Positions 9,075 through 18,244 of a stretch of DNA of 34,492 bases are shown here, one piece after another. How positions within the stretch are numbered: the first letter of the stretch is position 1; each line of letters begins with the position of its first letter. The stretch spans positions 1 to 34,492 of the forward strand of contig VBKE01000306.1 of assembly GCA_005879605.1 (NCBI GenBank). The letters run 5' to 3'. The notes under the pieces were generated by a model. The model did not search any database and was not told where the DNA came from. It saw nothing but the letters and a program-made list of their open reading frames with translations. Source of the stretch: Deltaproteobacteria bacterium (lineage in GTDB: Bacteria; Desulfobacterota; Binatia; UBA9968). The position numbers and the translations under genes are program-made.

Positions 9075-10880
9075 ATGGCAGAAAAATCTGAGGCGCAAAG
9101 CAATCCGGAAATCTGGTCGGCGGGGATCGGGCGGAAAAGCAGAGCGCAATACGGCTCCGATCTCATGGTCGAAGTGCTGCGCGATCTGGGCATTAAATAT
9201 ATCGCGTTGAATCCGGGCGCGAGCTACCGCGGCTTCCACGACTCGATCGTCAACTTCGAGCCCGGCAAAGGGCCCGAAATCATCATGTGCACGCACGAAG
9301 AGATCGCGGTGGCGTTGGCCAACGGCTATGCCCGCGCGACGGGTGAGATCATGGCGACCGGGCTGCACGACATCGTCGGTTTGCAGCATGCCTGCATGGC
9401 GATCTTCAATGCCTGGTGCGACCGCACGCCGATCCTCAATCTCGGCGGCGGCGGTCCGCAGAGTACGACCCATCGCCGGTCCACGGATTGGGTGCATACT
9501 GCACTCGTCCAGGGCAATATGGTCCGTGAGTTCGTCAAGTATGACGATCAACCGAACTCCGTCGATGCCGTGCCTGAATCTTTCCTGCGCGCTTATCGGA
9601 TCGCGATGACGGAGCCAAAAGGGCCGGTATACGTCTGCCTCGACACCGACGTGCAGGAGCAGAAGATCACTTCACCGATGATCGTGCCGGATGCCCGGTT
9701 GTTTCGCGCGCCGGCGGGGCCGGGGCCCAATCCGGAATCGCTACGGCGAGCCTCTCAATTATTGGCTGAAGCTCAGTGGCCGGTGATTGTCGCCGGAGAA
9801 GTCGGGCGGAATCCCAAGGCGCTGCCGGCCTTGCTCGACCTTGCCGAAGCGCTTGGCGCGCCGGTGATCGATTCAGACGGCCGGTATGCTTTTCCAAGCA
9901 CCCATCCGCTGAATCTGACCACGGCGCGCGAAGAGGCGCTGCGTAACGCGGACGTGGTGCTCGCTCTCGATGTTCCAAGTTTGGGTGTGCCCCTTGGGCC
10001 GTCGGTTCGTGAGCGCGGCAACTTTGCGCCGGTGATTTCGCCGAGTTGCAAAGTGATTCACATCACGTTGCTGGATTTGGAACGACAGAGCTGGGTGAGC
10101 GACTCCATGTGGCTTTTGCCGGTCCATGTGCCTATGGCGGCCGATACCGCCGTGACGTTACCCCCATTGCTCGAGCAGGTGCGGGAGCGATTAAAATCCA
10201 ATGGCAGTGCCGGCCGGCAGATTCAGGAGCGGCGCGCAAAGATAGAAGCGATTTATCATGAGGCGCGGAAGCAGAGCCAGGCATGGATCGACAAGACGTG
10301 GGAGGAAAAACCGATCTCTCAAGCGCGCCTCTTCGGCGAAATCAATAAGCGGGTGCAGGGGCAGTCGTGGGCGTTGGTGAGTGCCCATGGGCGCCGCTGG
10401 CGTGAGGCGATTGAAGTTACGGAGCCCGCGCACGGCATCGGCGGCGGCAGGGGAGGGGGCGTCGGCTATGGCTTGCCTTCTTCCATCGGTGCCGCGCTGG
10501 GACACAAAGGGAGCGGCCGCCTCTGCGTCGCCATTCTTGGCGACGGCGACTTTTTGATGACGTCGAATGCCCTATGGACCGCGGCGAAGTATCAAATTCC
10601 GCTGCTGGTTGTAGTGCTCAATAATAGGTCTTACTACAACGACGAAGAGCATCAGGAGCGAATGGCTCGCTGGCGCCAGCGACCCGTGGAGAATAAGGGA
10701 ATTGGCATTCGCATCGAAGATCCAGCGCCGGACCTGGCGGCGATCGCCCGCGCGCTGAGCGTGGATGGCTTCGGCCCGATCACGGAGCCGGATCAACTCG
10801 GCCCGGCGCTGGACAAAGCCATCGAGATTGTGGGCGACGGAAAGCCCGCGGTCGTCGACGTGATCACGCAGCCGCGCTAG
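9075..10880 (+). CDS. Thiamine-diphosphate-dependent enzyme, acetolactate synthase-like
   Basis: This 601-residue protein belongs to the pyruvate-oxidase/decarboxylase group of TPP enzymes. The N-terminal Pyr domain has the catalytic Glu in CTHEEIAVALANGYARATG (Glu75). A central domain follows, then the C-terminal PP domain with the cofactor motif GDGDF ending at NN about 26 residues on (about 485-515). Such enzymes act on 2-oxoacids; benzoylformate decarboxylase and sulfopyruvate-like members are in the same group. The substrate is not assigned. GGAGG lies just ahead of the ATG. It is 3' of the SDR epimerase and 5' of the AtzG-like and amidase genes, which suggests a shared catabolic operon. 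Confidence 0.9.
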   Translation: MAEKSEAQSNPEIWSAGIGRKSRAQYGSDLMVEVLRDLGIKYIALNPGASYRGFHDSIVNFEPGKGPEIIMCTHEEIAVALANGYARATGEIMATGLHDIVGLQHACMAIFNAWCDRTPILNLGGGGPQSTTHRRSTDWVHTALVQGNMVREFVKYDDQPNSVDAVPESFLRAYRIAMTEPKGPVYVCLDTDVQEQKITSPMIVPDARLFRAPAGPGPNPESLRRASQLLAEAQWPVIVAGEVGRNPKALPALLDLAEALGAPVIDSDGRYAFPSTHPLNLTTAREEALRNADVVLALDVPSLGVPLGPSVRERGNFAPVISPSCKVIHITLLDLERQSWVSDSMWLLPVHVPMAADTAVTLPPLLEQVRERLKSNGSAGRQIQERRAKIEAIYHEARKQSQAWIDKTWEEKPISQARLFGEINKRVQGQSWALVSAHGRRWREAIEVTEPAHGIGGGRGGGVGYGLPSSIGAALGHKGSGRLCVAILGDGDFLMTSNALWTAAKYQIPLLVVVLNNRSYYNDEEHQERMARWRQRPVENKGIGIRIEDPAPDLAAIARALSVDGFGPITEPDQLGPALDKAIEIVGDGKPAVVDVITQPR

Positions 10881-10972
10881 TTGGGACGAAAGTTGACTGG
10901 ATTGTTAAGCTGGCAATAAATTCGGCGGCAGAGGAAAAGGCGGAACTCAAGAAATAGGCGGAGGAAGTAAAT

Positions 10973-11158
10973 ATGGACAGGACACTCGAAGAGACTTTGC
11001 GAGCACTACTGGCGAAAGAAGGGCTTGAACCCAAAGAGGGCGACTTGGAAAGATTCGGTCCGCTGCTAGAACAATACGTCGCGACGCTTAAAACTTTGCG
11101 CGGCGTGGATGTCGGCGAAGAAGAGATCGCAGGTACCTTTCATCCGGAATCGAAGTAA
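10973..11158 (+). CDS. Small AtzG/GatC-like amidase-associated protein
   Basis: This 61-residue acidic protein ends in a GTFHPES tail. It lies 12 bases upstream of the amidase, and AtzG-type subunits, like GatC in the Gln-tRNA amidotransferase, are small helical partners of amidase-signature enzymes with a similar 'leucine-rich helix then a short extended tail' organisation. I infer a structural partner role from position and length; sequence similarity is weak. GGAGG precedes the ATG. Confidence 0.55.
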   Translation: MDRTLEETLRALLAKEGLEPKEGDLERFGPLLEQYVATLKTLRGVDVGEEEIAGTFHPESK

Positions 11159-11170
11159 GGAGGAGTTATC

Positions 11171-12565
11171 ATGACCGCTGAGAACAAAGCGCTGCATTAT
11201 CTTACGATTCACGAAGCGCACAAGCTCATCCAAAGCGGTGCGCTGTCGCCCGTCGAGTTAACACGCGCGATTGTCGAACGCATTGACGCCGTGGACGGGC
11301 AGCTTCATGCCTTCGTCAATCTCATGGCCGATACGGCTCTGGAAGAAGCTCGCATCGCCGAAGCCGAGATCCTGCGGGGAAATTATCGCGGACCGATGCA
11401 TGGCATTCCCGTGGCCGTGAAAGACCAGCTCGACGTGAAGGAAGCGCCGGCGGAAATTCGGGGCTTGGACGCCAGCGCGGCGAAGCAGGTCGGCGATGCC
11501 ACAGCGGTAAACAAACTACGCGAAGGCGGCGCCATCCTGCTGGGCAAGCTCGCTATGAGCAGCATGCCGAGCGAGCCGCCGCAGCCGCGCAACCCATGGG
11601 ATCTCAAGCGCATCACGGGCGGCTCCAGTACTGGCGCGGGCGCGGCGGTGTCGGCGGGGCTCTGTATGGGCGCATTGGGTGAAGACACGGCAGGTTCGAT
11701 CCGCAATCCCGCGTCTCTCTGCGGGATCGTTGGCTTCAAAGCGACCTACGGTCGGGTCAGCCGCCACGGACTCGCGCCACTCGGTTGGTCGCTGGATCAC
11801 TGCGGGCCCATGACGCGAGTTGTCGAGGATGCCGTGCACATGCTGCAAGCCATCGCAGGCTATGATCCCAAAGATCCGACTTCCATCAACGTGCCGGTTC
11901 CGGAATACGGCAACGCTCTTCGGGAGGACGTACGCGGGATGGTGATCGGCGTTCCGCGCGACTTTATTGCTCTCTGTCGCGAGAAAACCAGTCCTGAAAT
12001 TCTTCAATTGGTTGACGAGGCGATAGGCGAGCTGGAATCTTTCGGGGCGCGAATTCAAAATGTTTCGCTCCCGACATTGAAATACGCCACTCAAGCCAAT
12101 GCGGTGATCTACTACAACGAACATTACGCCGGTCACCGAGAGGAGGCCAAAACTGCGATCAAGACCGGCGCCACGGCACGCCGGGCAAGGATTTACTTTG
12201 GTGTGCTCACCGGTTCGGCGGATTACCTGCATGCGCAGCGGATTCGTAGTCAGCTCAAACGAGAATGCGCCGAGGTTTTTCAAAAAGTGGATGTCCTCGC
12301 TTTGCCGTGCCAGACGAGCACGGCGCCGAAGTTTGAGGAAGTGGACGCGCTCGACACTCTGAGAAAGCATCTTGCGCCGGAATATCACGCGCCGTTCAAT
12401 TTGGCTGGACTCGCCGCCATCTCTATCCCGTGTGGATTTTCTCGGGCGAATCTCCCGGTGGCACTCCAGCTGGTGGGAAAACCTTTCGATGAGCTAACCG
12501 TCTTGCGCGCAGCGTATACCTACCAGCAGCATGCGCGCTGGTACGAAAAACGGCCGCCGATATAG
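11171..12565 (+). CDS. Amidase-signature amidase
   Basis: This 464-residue enzyme hydrolyses an amide or amide-like bond using the Ser-cisSer-Lys triad. Lys84 lies in GIPVAVKDQLD, Ser152/153 in TGGSSTGAG and the nucleophile Ser176 in DTAGSIRNP. The GGSS-x-G motif carries T where many family members have G, a common variation. The substrate may be a urea, amide or acylurea compound, in line with the AtzE-like pairing, but this cannot be confirmed. An AGGAG site lies ahead of the ATG. Confidence 0.9.
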   Translation: MTAENKALHYLTIHEAHKLIQSGALSPVELTRAIVERIDAVDGQLHAFVNLMADTALEEARIAEAEILRGNYRGPMHGIPVAVKDQLDVKEAPAEIRGLDASAAKQVGDATAVNKLREGGAILLGKLAMSSMPSEPPQPRNPWDLKRITGGSSTGAGAAVSAGLCMGALGEDTAGSIRNPASLCGIVGFKATYGRVSRHGLAPLGWSLDHCGPMTRVVEDAVHMLQAIAGYDPKDPTSINVPVPEYGNALREDVRGMVIGVPRDFIALCREKTSPEILQLVDEAIGELESFGARIQNVSLPTLKYATQANAVIYYNEHYAGHREEAKTAIKTGATARRARIYFGVLTGSADYLHAQRIRSQLKRECAEVFQKVDVLALPCQTSTAPKFEEVDALDTLRKHLAPEYHAPFNLAGLAAISIPCGFSRANLPVALQLVGKPFDELTVLRAAYTYQQHARWYEKRPPI

Positions 12566-12605
12566 GCTTCGTTCTTCGCCTCGCCTTCAGCCGAAGCGCG
12601 GTTGT

Positions 12606-13733
12606 TTATTCCGAGGCGAAGCCGTATAGCCGCGCGCAGTTGTCCCATAAATATTTCCGCTTCGTCGTGTCGCTGAAGGGCAGTTTCAAGAAGCTTTCCA
12701 CCGCGTGAGGATATTTTACGTCGAGATGCGGGTAGTCGGTCGAAAAGACGATATTGTCTTCCAGGCCGAAGTCGGGAAGATTCTTCGCGGTGATCTCATC
12801 GCATTCCACCGAACCCCAGCACTGCCGCTGAAAATATTCCAGCGGATCGAGTTTAACTTCCGGATGTTCCGCGGCGCCCGTGAGCTCTGCGTATTCGCCC
12901 ATGCGCCAGAGAAGCCAGGGAATCCACGAGCAGTTGCCTTCCAGGAAAGCAACCTTCAATTTCGGAAACCGTTCCATCACGCCGCCGTAGATCATGTCGG
13001 CGCAGGCCAGCATGTTGGCCATCGGGAATGACAGAGTGTTGAACATCGTAAAGCTCGGGATAAACTGCGATAAGGCAGGCTGCGGGAGAAATACGCGGCC
13101 GGCTTCATGGAATCCGACCGGAACGCCTAACTTCTGGCACTCCGACCACAGCGGATCGTAATAAGGATCGCTCCATCGGCGGCCATTCACGTGATTCGGC
13201 CGCATGAGGATACTTCTGAATCCTAGTTCTTTTGCTATGCGCCGGGTTTCTTCGACGGCCGATGAAACATCATGCGGCGCGACGATGGCAGCGCCATACA
13301 TTCTGTCCGGCGCGGCTTTGCAGAACTCGTACATCCAGTCGTTGTATGCTTTGGCGATGGCCGCTGCTAAATCCGGATCCAAGCCATCCACGGCGAGAAC
13401 GAACAAACCGCGGCTGGGATAGAGAATCGCGATATCGAGTCCCTCTTTGTCCATGGCGCGGACTTGAGCGACATTATCGAAGTTGCGTGCTTCCTCTTCG
13501 CGATACTTCTCGTTGAGAATTCGCTCGCGAATCGGCCCAAGAGCAGGATTCGGTTTTTCCGCGGGCCGCGGCATGATCTTGCCTTCGACTTGGATGCCCA
13601 GATCTCTTTTATGTCGTGAGAGCCCGATCGGCGCGCGATCGGCAAATTTGGAATCGATGTAGCGTTGCCAAAGGTCGCAGGGCTCCATGACGTGCATATC
13701 CGAGTCCATTGCCTTGAATCCGTTCTTAGCCAT
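12606..13733 (-). CDS. Metal-dependent amidohydrolase (amidohydrolase-2 family)
   Basis: This 375-residue TIM-barrel protein opens with the metal-binding DSDMHV motif, then has GFHEAGR, the EGNCSWIPW loop and the C-terminal active-site Asp in FSTDYPHLD. It matches the amidohydrolase-2 (ACMSD-like) group, which performs decarboxylations and C-C or C-N cleavages on aromatic and related acids. It converges with the amidase gene, with about 40 bases between the stops, so it is not in that operon. Confidence 0.85.
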   Translation of the reverse strand: MAKNGFKAMDSDMHVMEPCDLWQRYIDSKFADRAPIGLSRHKRDLGIQVEGKIMPRPAEKPNPALGPIRERILNEKYREEEARNFDNVAQVRAMDKEGLDIAILYPSRGLFVLAVDGLDPDLAAAIAKAYNDWMYEFCKAAPDRMYGAAIVAPHDVSSAVEETRRIAKELGFRSILMRPNHVNGRRWSDPYYDPLWSECQKLGVPVGFHEAGRVFLPQPALSQFIPSFTMFNTLSFPMANMLACADMIYGGVMERFPKLKVAFLEGNCSWIPWLLWRMGEYAELTGAAEHPEVKLDPLEYFQRQCWGSVECDEITAKNLPDFGLEDNIVFSTDYPHLDVKYPHAVESFLKLPFSDTTKRKYLWDNCARLYGFASE

Positions 13734-13817
13734 GTGAGTCTCCTTGATGGGCTTTCGTTTGACTGAGCGATCCTAGCAAAGGAATGAAGCTTGGTTCAAA
13801 TCGTGGGGCCGATCACT

Positions 13818-14165
13818 CTAAATTCGGTTACCCATCAGAATCCACAGGTTAGCTCCCAAAACAAATCCCAAGAAATATCCGATTGGTCCGACTACCAGCA
13901 ATATCCAAGCCCATTGTAACCTTGCGGCGAGAAGCCACGCTATAGCAATGCCACCCAAAGGGAGGACCATAAACGAGAAAATCCCAATGAGCAATTGGAA
14001 ACTGAAGCCTAGGGACACCCAGCCTGGCTTCGTTACAAGAAGCGCTGCTAGACCGGCGCTTAGAACCAGCGCTGCAAGTTTTCCTTTCCCTGCGCGTGCA
14101 CACCACCACAACCCGATGGAGAGAAGCCCCGGGATAACGAAAAAGTATAGATAGTTAGCATCCAA
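13818..14165 (-). CDS. Small multi-pass membrane protein, uncharacterised
   Basis: This is a 115-residue protein with about four hydrophobic segments (residues 5-20, 30-45, 50-70 and 80-105). It has a TTG start at 14165, whose reading frame follows directly on the TGA of the M24-fold gene with only one intervening codon. The two frames are in phase, so the start may be coupled, or the small protein may be the readthrough tail of the upstream gene. No family is recognised. The protein-like hydrophobic pattern supports it as real, but the unusual start lowers confidence. Confidence 0.5.
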   Translation of the reverse strand: MDANYLYFFVIPGLLSIGLWWCARAGKGKLAALVLSAGLAALLVTKPGWVSLGFSFQLLIGIFSFMVLPLGGIAIAWLLAARLQWAWILLVVGPIGYFLGFVLGANLWILMGNRI

Positions 14166-14168
14166 ATT

Positions 14169-15338
14169 TCATCCGCACACGGGGAATTTGAATGGATAGT
14201 TGTGCAGCGGTTCTCCGCCGTTCTTTGTCACGAGGACCGCGGCGCCGAGCTGCAGGCCGGCGCGCAAGTCCTTGGTTATCGGGTTCGGCTGTATCACATG
14301 CACCATGTTTTCCTCCAGCGTCCATTTTTCCAAAGGATGCGCTGCGGAACTCGTCCCCAGCTCGGGGCCCTTGCCAGCTTCGCCGTGAAAGACGCTGTCG
14401 TAAGTGGTGAAGCCGTTCTCTTCGATGACCGCAGTAGCGGCGATGATTTCCTCGCTGGTAGTGCCGGGTTTGCAAATCTTGCGCACGTTCTCGTAGCACT
14501 CCAACGCCACGTCGAACAATTTTCGATAAATCGCGGAAGGTTCGCGCCCGATGGCGAAAGGGCGATGGATCTGCGTCGAGTAGCCCCAGAAACTAACGGT
14601 CAGTTCGGTGATGACCACACTCCCCACGCTGATGGTGCGCGTCGTGGGGCGCTGCCATGGAACAAAGCGGTCGGGATCATCCATCTGCGTCGTCGCGATG
14701 AAATGAATTCCGGGCTCGCCGCCGTTCTTGAGGTAGGCGCTATATACTACGGACAGGATATCTTGCTCGGTCATGCCGGGCCTGAGCTCTCGCTCTAACG
14801 CCTCGCAGGCGAGGTCGGTGAGATAGCCGCTTCGCCTCAAGTAGGGCAACTCTTCTTCGCTTCTGACTCTTCTTATCTGATTGAACGCCGGGCCGAATTC
14901 CACGAATTCGACTTTAGGAAATTCCCGTTGCAGCGCCATAAAGTGACCGTGAGCGATGCTTCTGAGGCTCACGATGCCGATTTTACTGTCGGCCAGCTCT
15001 CTCCGTTGGATTTCTTTTACGATACTGTCTATCGGGGAGGGGCCATACCAGCGGACATCTTCGACAATAGATTGCGCCTTGGCGCAAGGTTGATGGTTGA
15101 AGAAATGAATGAAGACGGTCGGATCGCCGTCGCGGGGAAACAAAAGCCAGCAGGGCGACTGGGCCAAATAGTTTGAAAGATAATGAACCTCTGGCGAACC
15201 TCTCGCTCCGGAAATCAGAATCGCATCTAAGTTCTCCTTCTGCATCGCGTTCCGTACGGCCCGATAGCGTCGAGCATACTCTTCGTCGGAAAAACGGGGA
15301 TACAGATCTTTACCAGTTAAACCGGCTCCTGCTGTCAT
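14169..15338 (-). CDS. M24-fold (creatinase/aminopeptidase P-like) protein, metal ligands lost
   Basis: This 389-residue protein has the two-domain layout of M24 peptidases: an N-terminal creatinase-like domain (1-160) and a pita-bread domain (170-389). The positions that bind two metals in Xaa-Pro peptidases are changed: the D of 'LIDxG' is Glu245 (VITEL), the second D is Gln256 (GYSTQIHRPF), the 'EPG' Glu is Gln350 (VIQPNP) and the last Glu is Gly365 (LQLGAAVLVT). A His at 318 remains near its normal place. It is probably not a metallopeptidase; a creatinase-like C-N hydrolase or a pseudoenzyme is more likely. It lies next to the monooxygenase gene on the same strand. Confidence 0.75.
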   Translation of the reverse strand: MTAGAGLTGKDLYPRFSDEEYARRYRAVRNAMQKENLDAILISGARGSPEVHYLSNYLAQSPCWLLFPRDGDPTVFIHFFNHQPCAKAQSIVEDVRWYGPSPIDSIVKEIQRRELADSKIGIVSLRSIAHGHFMALQREFPKVEFVEFGPAFNQIRRVRSEEELPYLRRSGYLTDLACEALERELRPGMTEQDILSVVYSAYLKNGGEPGIHFIATTQMDDPDRFVPWQRPTTRTISVGSVVITELTVSFWGYSTQIHRPFAIGREPSAIYRKLFDVALECYENVRKICKPGTTSEEIIAATAVIEENGFTTYDSVFHGEAGKGPELGTSSAAHPLEKWTLEENMVHVIQPNPITKDLRAGLQLGAAVLVTKNGGEPLHNYPFKFPVCG

Positions 15339-15446
15339 GCAAAAATCAGCTTCCTTTTTTTTCGGAATTAGACCATAGATGGGATAAAGCTACAACGTGA
15401 AAAGAAAGAAAGAGCGAGTGATGCAGTAATCGAGTGCTGGAAGATA

Positions 15447-17102
15447 TTATTGCCGGGCGCCACGCACTTGATCAATGATTTCTGCAGCATTGGCGGGCAC
15501 CGCATCGCCGCGCCATGCCACGTGCCCGTCGGGACGAACCAAAACCAAGGGGCGCTCGTATACCTCCCGCACCTGAAGCTCATCCAAAGAAACGATATCG
15601 AGCGGCAGGCCAGCCTGTCTTGCCGCATCGGTGAAGGCGGAGCCGTCGATGCCTTGCGATGAAAGAACCAGTAACGTAAAGCCCTTGCCGAATAGATCGA
15701 GCGTGGAACGGCCATCCCGCAGCCAGACGTGGGGCGCGCGGACTCCAGGCCATGTCGAAGGAACATAGAGACCGTGATCTAAGGGGGGCGGCGGACTGCC
15801 ATCAGACACACAAATCCGCGAGTTCTCATAACGGTAGCCCAGTTCGATGCCGGCTGAGTCGTGCTGAAACTCTTTGGCGCGGGTGCGAAGAATGACCGCG
15901 CGCGCTTTTTCTCGCAGTCGATTTCCTTCTTCGCCGTCTTCTTCGAGCAGGGGCGAGAAAGGGATTTGGCTATCGAACCCCGCGCGCATCTCTCCCGCCT
16001 CGGTCACGTTGATCATCCCGACGGGCCGACGCTCCAGTCCGTAGCTGTCCAGCAAGCGCGGCCCTCCCCAGCCTTGGAGCACCGCCGCCAGTTTCCAGCC
16101 GATATCTACCGCGTCGCCAACTCCGGTATTCATGCCGAAGCCGCCAGCGGGCCATAGAAGATGCGCCGCGTCACCGGCGAGAAAAACACGCCCTTGCTGA
16201 TAACGTTCGGCAACCAGGCAGTGGCCCGTCCATGGACGCACGGCCAGAAGTTCGAACGGAATGTTTTCACCCAGCGCATGGCGGAGCTTCTCCGGCGCGT
16301 TGAGCGAATCCAAATGTTCTTGGCGGACGCCTCGAATGTTCAAACGCCACAACTCGCTCCCATCCACGGCGGCGATTGCCCCCTGGATTTGCGCATTGAT
16401 GATTTGATATTGCACCGCCGGACCGTGACGGCTCACGGACAACAGCGGCGCGCGGAACAGGACCGCGACGTTCATTCCCTGGGCAAAAACGCCTTGCAAC
16501 TGGATGCCCAACCGGTGCCGAACGCTGCTCTTGCCGCCGTCGCAACCCACCAGATAATCGGCCTCGATCCTGGTCGGTTGTCCGGTTTGGGTATCGACGA
16601 TTTGGGCGGTGACCTTTTGTCCGTCTTGTTGGAAAGACTCGAATGAAGTTCGGTAGCGAACCTCGACTGTGGGCAGAGTGCTTACGTGCTCGTGGAGTAC
16701 CGGATCAAAGTAGGGTTTTGAGATCCAGAGCCTGCCTTCCGGGCTGTAGGGGGAGCGGGAAGCGGGATCGCCATTGGCTGGATGATCGAAGCGCGCCACT
16801 TCATAACCATTCATGCGCGTCACGAAGACATAATTCCGGGGATAATCGGTTGGATAACCGGAGTCGTACCGCATTCGGTCGGCCAAACCCCAACGGCGCA
16901 GGTGTTCGCAAGTTCGAGTATTGGCAAGGTTGGTGGTCGGGAAGTCCACGGTGCCGTCGCCTTGTTCGACCACGAGGCAGTGGATCCCGCGCCAGCCTAA
17001 CTCGATGGCTAATGCCAATCCAACGGGCCCGCCTCCCGCGATCAGTACTGGATAACGTTTTAGTCCAGCCGGATTTGCCGTTGAGACATTCGAGTCAGTC
17101 AT
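15447..17102 (-). CDS. FAD-dependent monooxygenase (PheA/TfdB-like)
   Basis: This 551-residue flavoprotein has the FAD motif GGGPVGLALA (23-32), the NAD(P)H/FAD motif DYLVGCDGGKSSVR and the second FAD motif VFLAGDAAHLLWPAGG. A C-terminal thioredoxin-like segment follows. The whole matches class-A aromatic-ring hydroxylases of the phenol/3-(3-hydroxyphenyl)propionate type. The substrate is not assignable. The start is ATG at 17102, with AGAAAAGACC ahead; an earlier in-frame start at 17126 is less likely. It lies 155 bases downstream of ferredoxin B on the same strand, and may or may not belong to that cluster. Confidence 0.88.
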   Translation of the reverse strand: MTDSNVSTANPAGLKRYPVLIAGGGPVGLALAIELGWRGIHCLVVEQGDGTVDFPTTNLANTRTCEHLRRWGLADRMRYDSGYPTDYPRNYVFVTRMNGYEVARFDHPANGDPASRSPYSPEGRLWISKPYFDPVLHEHVSTLPTVEVRYRTSFESFQQDGQKVTAQIVDTQTGQPTRIEADYLVGCDGGKSSVRHRLGIQLQGVFAQGMNVAVLFRAPLLSVSRHGPAVQYQIINAQIQGAIAAVDGSELWRLNIRGVRQEHLDSLNAPEKLRHALGENIPFELLAVRPWTGHCLVAERYQQGRVFLAGDAAHLLWPAGGFGMNTGVGDAVDIGWKLAAVLQGWGGPRLLDSYGLERRPVGMINVTEAGEMRAGFDSQIPFSPLLEEDGEEGNRLREKARAVILRTRAKEFQHDSAGIELGYRYENSRICVSDGSPPPPLDHGLYVPSTWPGVRAPHVWLRDGRSTLDLFGKGFTLLVLSSQGIDGSAFTDAARQAGLPLDIVSLDELQVREVYERPLVLVRPDGHVAWRGDAVPANAAEIIDQVRGARQ

Positions 17103-17257
17103 GGTCTTTTCTCCGCTAGCGTACAAACGATACTCAGCGAGCGGCGCGATTCACAAAGCTGAAATCAAACACCTGGCTAGGCGGTATTTTGTTGTTAACG
17201 CCGCCGAGGCTTTTTTTACGATCGGCCGTCCGCGATAGCCAAAGTCAATGGGAATAG

Positions 17258-17467
17258 TTATGACGTGACGCCGGTGGGATCGTACTCTATGAGCGCGCCC
17301 GGCGCCGGGCAGTAAGGCAAACAGTCTTCACAGCCCGTGCATTGATGCTCAATGACTTCGTACATGTGGTGGATGTCTTGCAGTTTTGGATGGATGGCGG
17401 CCTCCGGACAGACTTCTCGGCAGAGGCCGCAGGCGATGCAGAGAGCTTCTTCAATTCGCATTTTCAT
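17258..17467 (-). CDS. Ferredoxin B, 2[4Fe-4S] type
   Basis: This 69-residue protein has two complete four-cysteine motifs, C10-x2-C13-x2-C16-x3-C20-P and C43-x2-C46-x2-C49-x3-C53-P, the classical bacterial 2[4Fe-4S] ferredoxin pattern. It should carry electrons in the cytoplasm. It starts 12 bases after ferritin-like protein B, and both run in the same direction, which suggests that this ferredoxin serves that protein. Confidence 0.9.
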   Translation of the reverse strand: MKMRIEEALCIACGLCREVCPEAAIHPKLQDIHHMYEVIEHQCTGCEDCLPYCPAPGALIEYDPTGVTS

Positions 17468-17479
17468 GTCGAACTCATC

Positions 17480-18220
17480 TCAAGCTGAGCCACCCAGCGC
17501 CCGGCTTGGCTCCGACACCCAGGGTCTGAGCAGGAAATCGAAGACCTCTTCAATGGGCTTTTGATCTTCCGGCGTGAGCGCATAGGCGTCGATCTGATAC
17601 TTCCCTTCCATAAAATGCATCATCTCTTCGGCTTCTTGGCTGCGCAGCTGGTGGCGGATCAGAGAATCGTCGATGACGCTGAGCGTCGCGGAGATTCCCA
17701 GGCAGGCCATCGCTTCGATGTAATAATGCTGCCCCGCCCGCGCCAGCGGATGGATGTGCGGAAACATCGCGGTCATCCCGAAGTAGGAGAGCTTGGGCTG
17801 CGTGTTTGCTCGCGCGTCGTTCATCAGCTCTTCTTCACGCTTGATCCAGCCGCCGCGGAGAAGCACGTCCGCGTGCAGTTGGCCGTGCTTGACCTCATCC
17901 CAGATCTGACGCGCGCGCATGCGCTGAAGATCGATGTATTTCGACTGCTCGTCAACCGTGACGGAAAGAATCTGGGTTGACATTTGCTTGATTGACATGA
18001 AGGGTCCCTCGGCCGCGTATCCAGCCCGAGCCCGCGCCGCCTTCCACTCGTCACTTACCGCTTTGAGATCCTGCTCGGCGGATTGAATCGCCTGGGTGAC
18101 AAGCTTATCCCAGGGCGGGATGCAGCGCTCAGTCTGGCGCAAGCGAAAATCAACTCCCGGGCCGCTGAAACCCGTGGGGTAGACCCACTTATCTAAAAAA
18201 TCTTGTAAAAGCGGCTGCAT
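17480..18220 (-). CDS. Ferritin-like diiron protein B
   Basis: This 246-residue, mostly helical protein has two ExxH motifs of the diiron-oxygenase/ferritin-like type: E109-V-K-H112 (DEVKHG) and E199-M-M-H202. Glu169 (YYIEAM) is exactly 30 residues before E199, the family spacing. The matching residue about 30 before E109 is Gln79, and the nearest acids are E71 and E91, so the first-helix carboxylate is unclear. The protein has no name I recognise. Its pairing with a ferredoxin suggests an oxygenase or reductase function in a PaaA-like role, but this is inference. It starts with ATG at 18220 after a GGAG. Confidence 0.65.
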   Translation of the reverse strand: MQPLLQDFLDKWVYPTGFSGPGVDFRLRQTERCIPPWDKLVTQAIQSAEQDLKAVSDEWKAARARAGYAAEGPFMSIKQMSTQILSVTVDEQSKYIDLQRMRARQIWDEVKHGQLHADVLLRGGWIKREEELMNDARANTQPKLSYFGMTAMFPHIHPLARAGQHYYIEAMACLGISATLSVIDDSLIRHQLRSQEAEEMMHFMEGKYQIDAYALTPEDQKPIEEVFDFLLRPWVSEPSRALGGSA

Positions 18221-18244
18221 GCAAATCTCCTTGCGCTTTACATG

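Noticed and set aside
11516-12388. Minus-strand frame of 290 codons
   Set aside because: Antisense shadow of the amidase gene.
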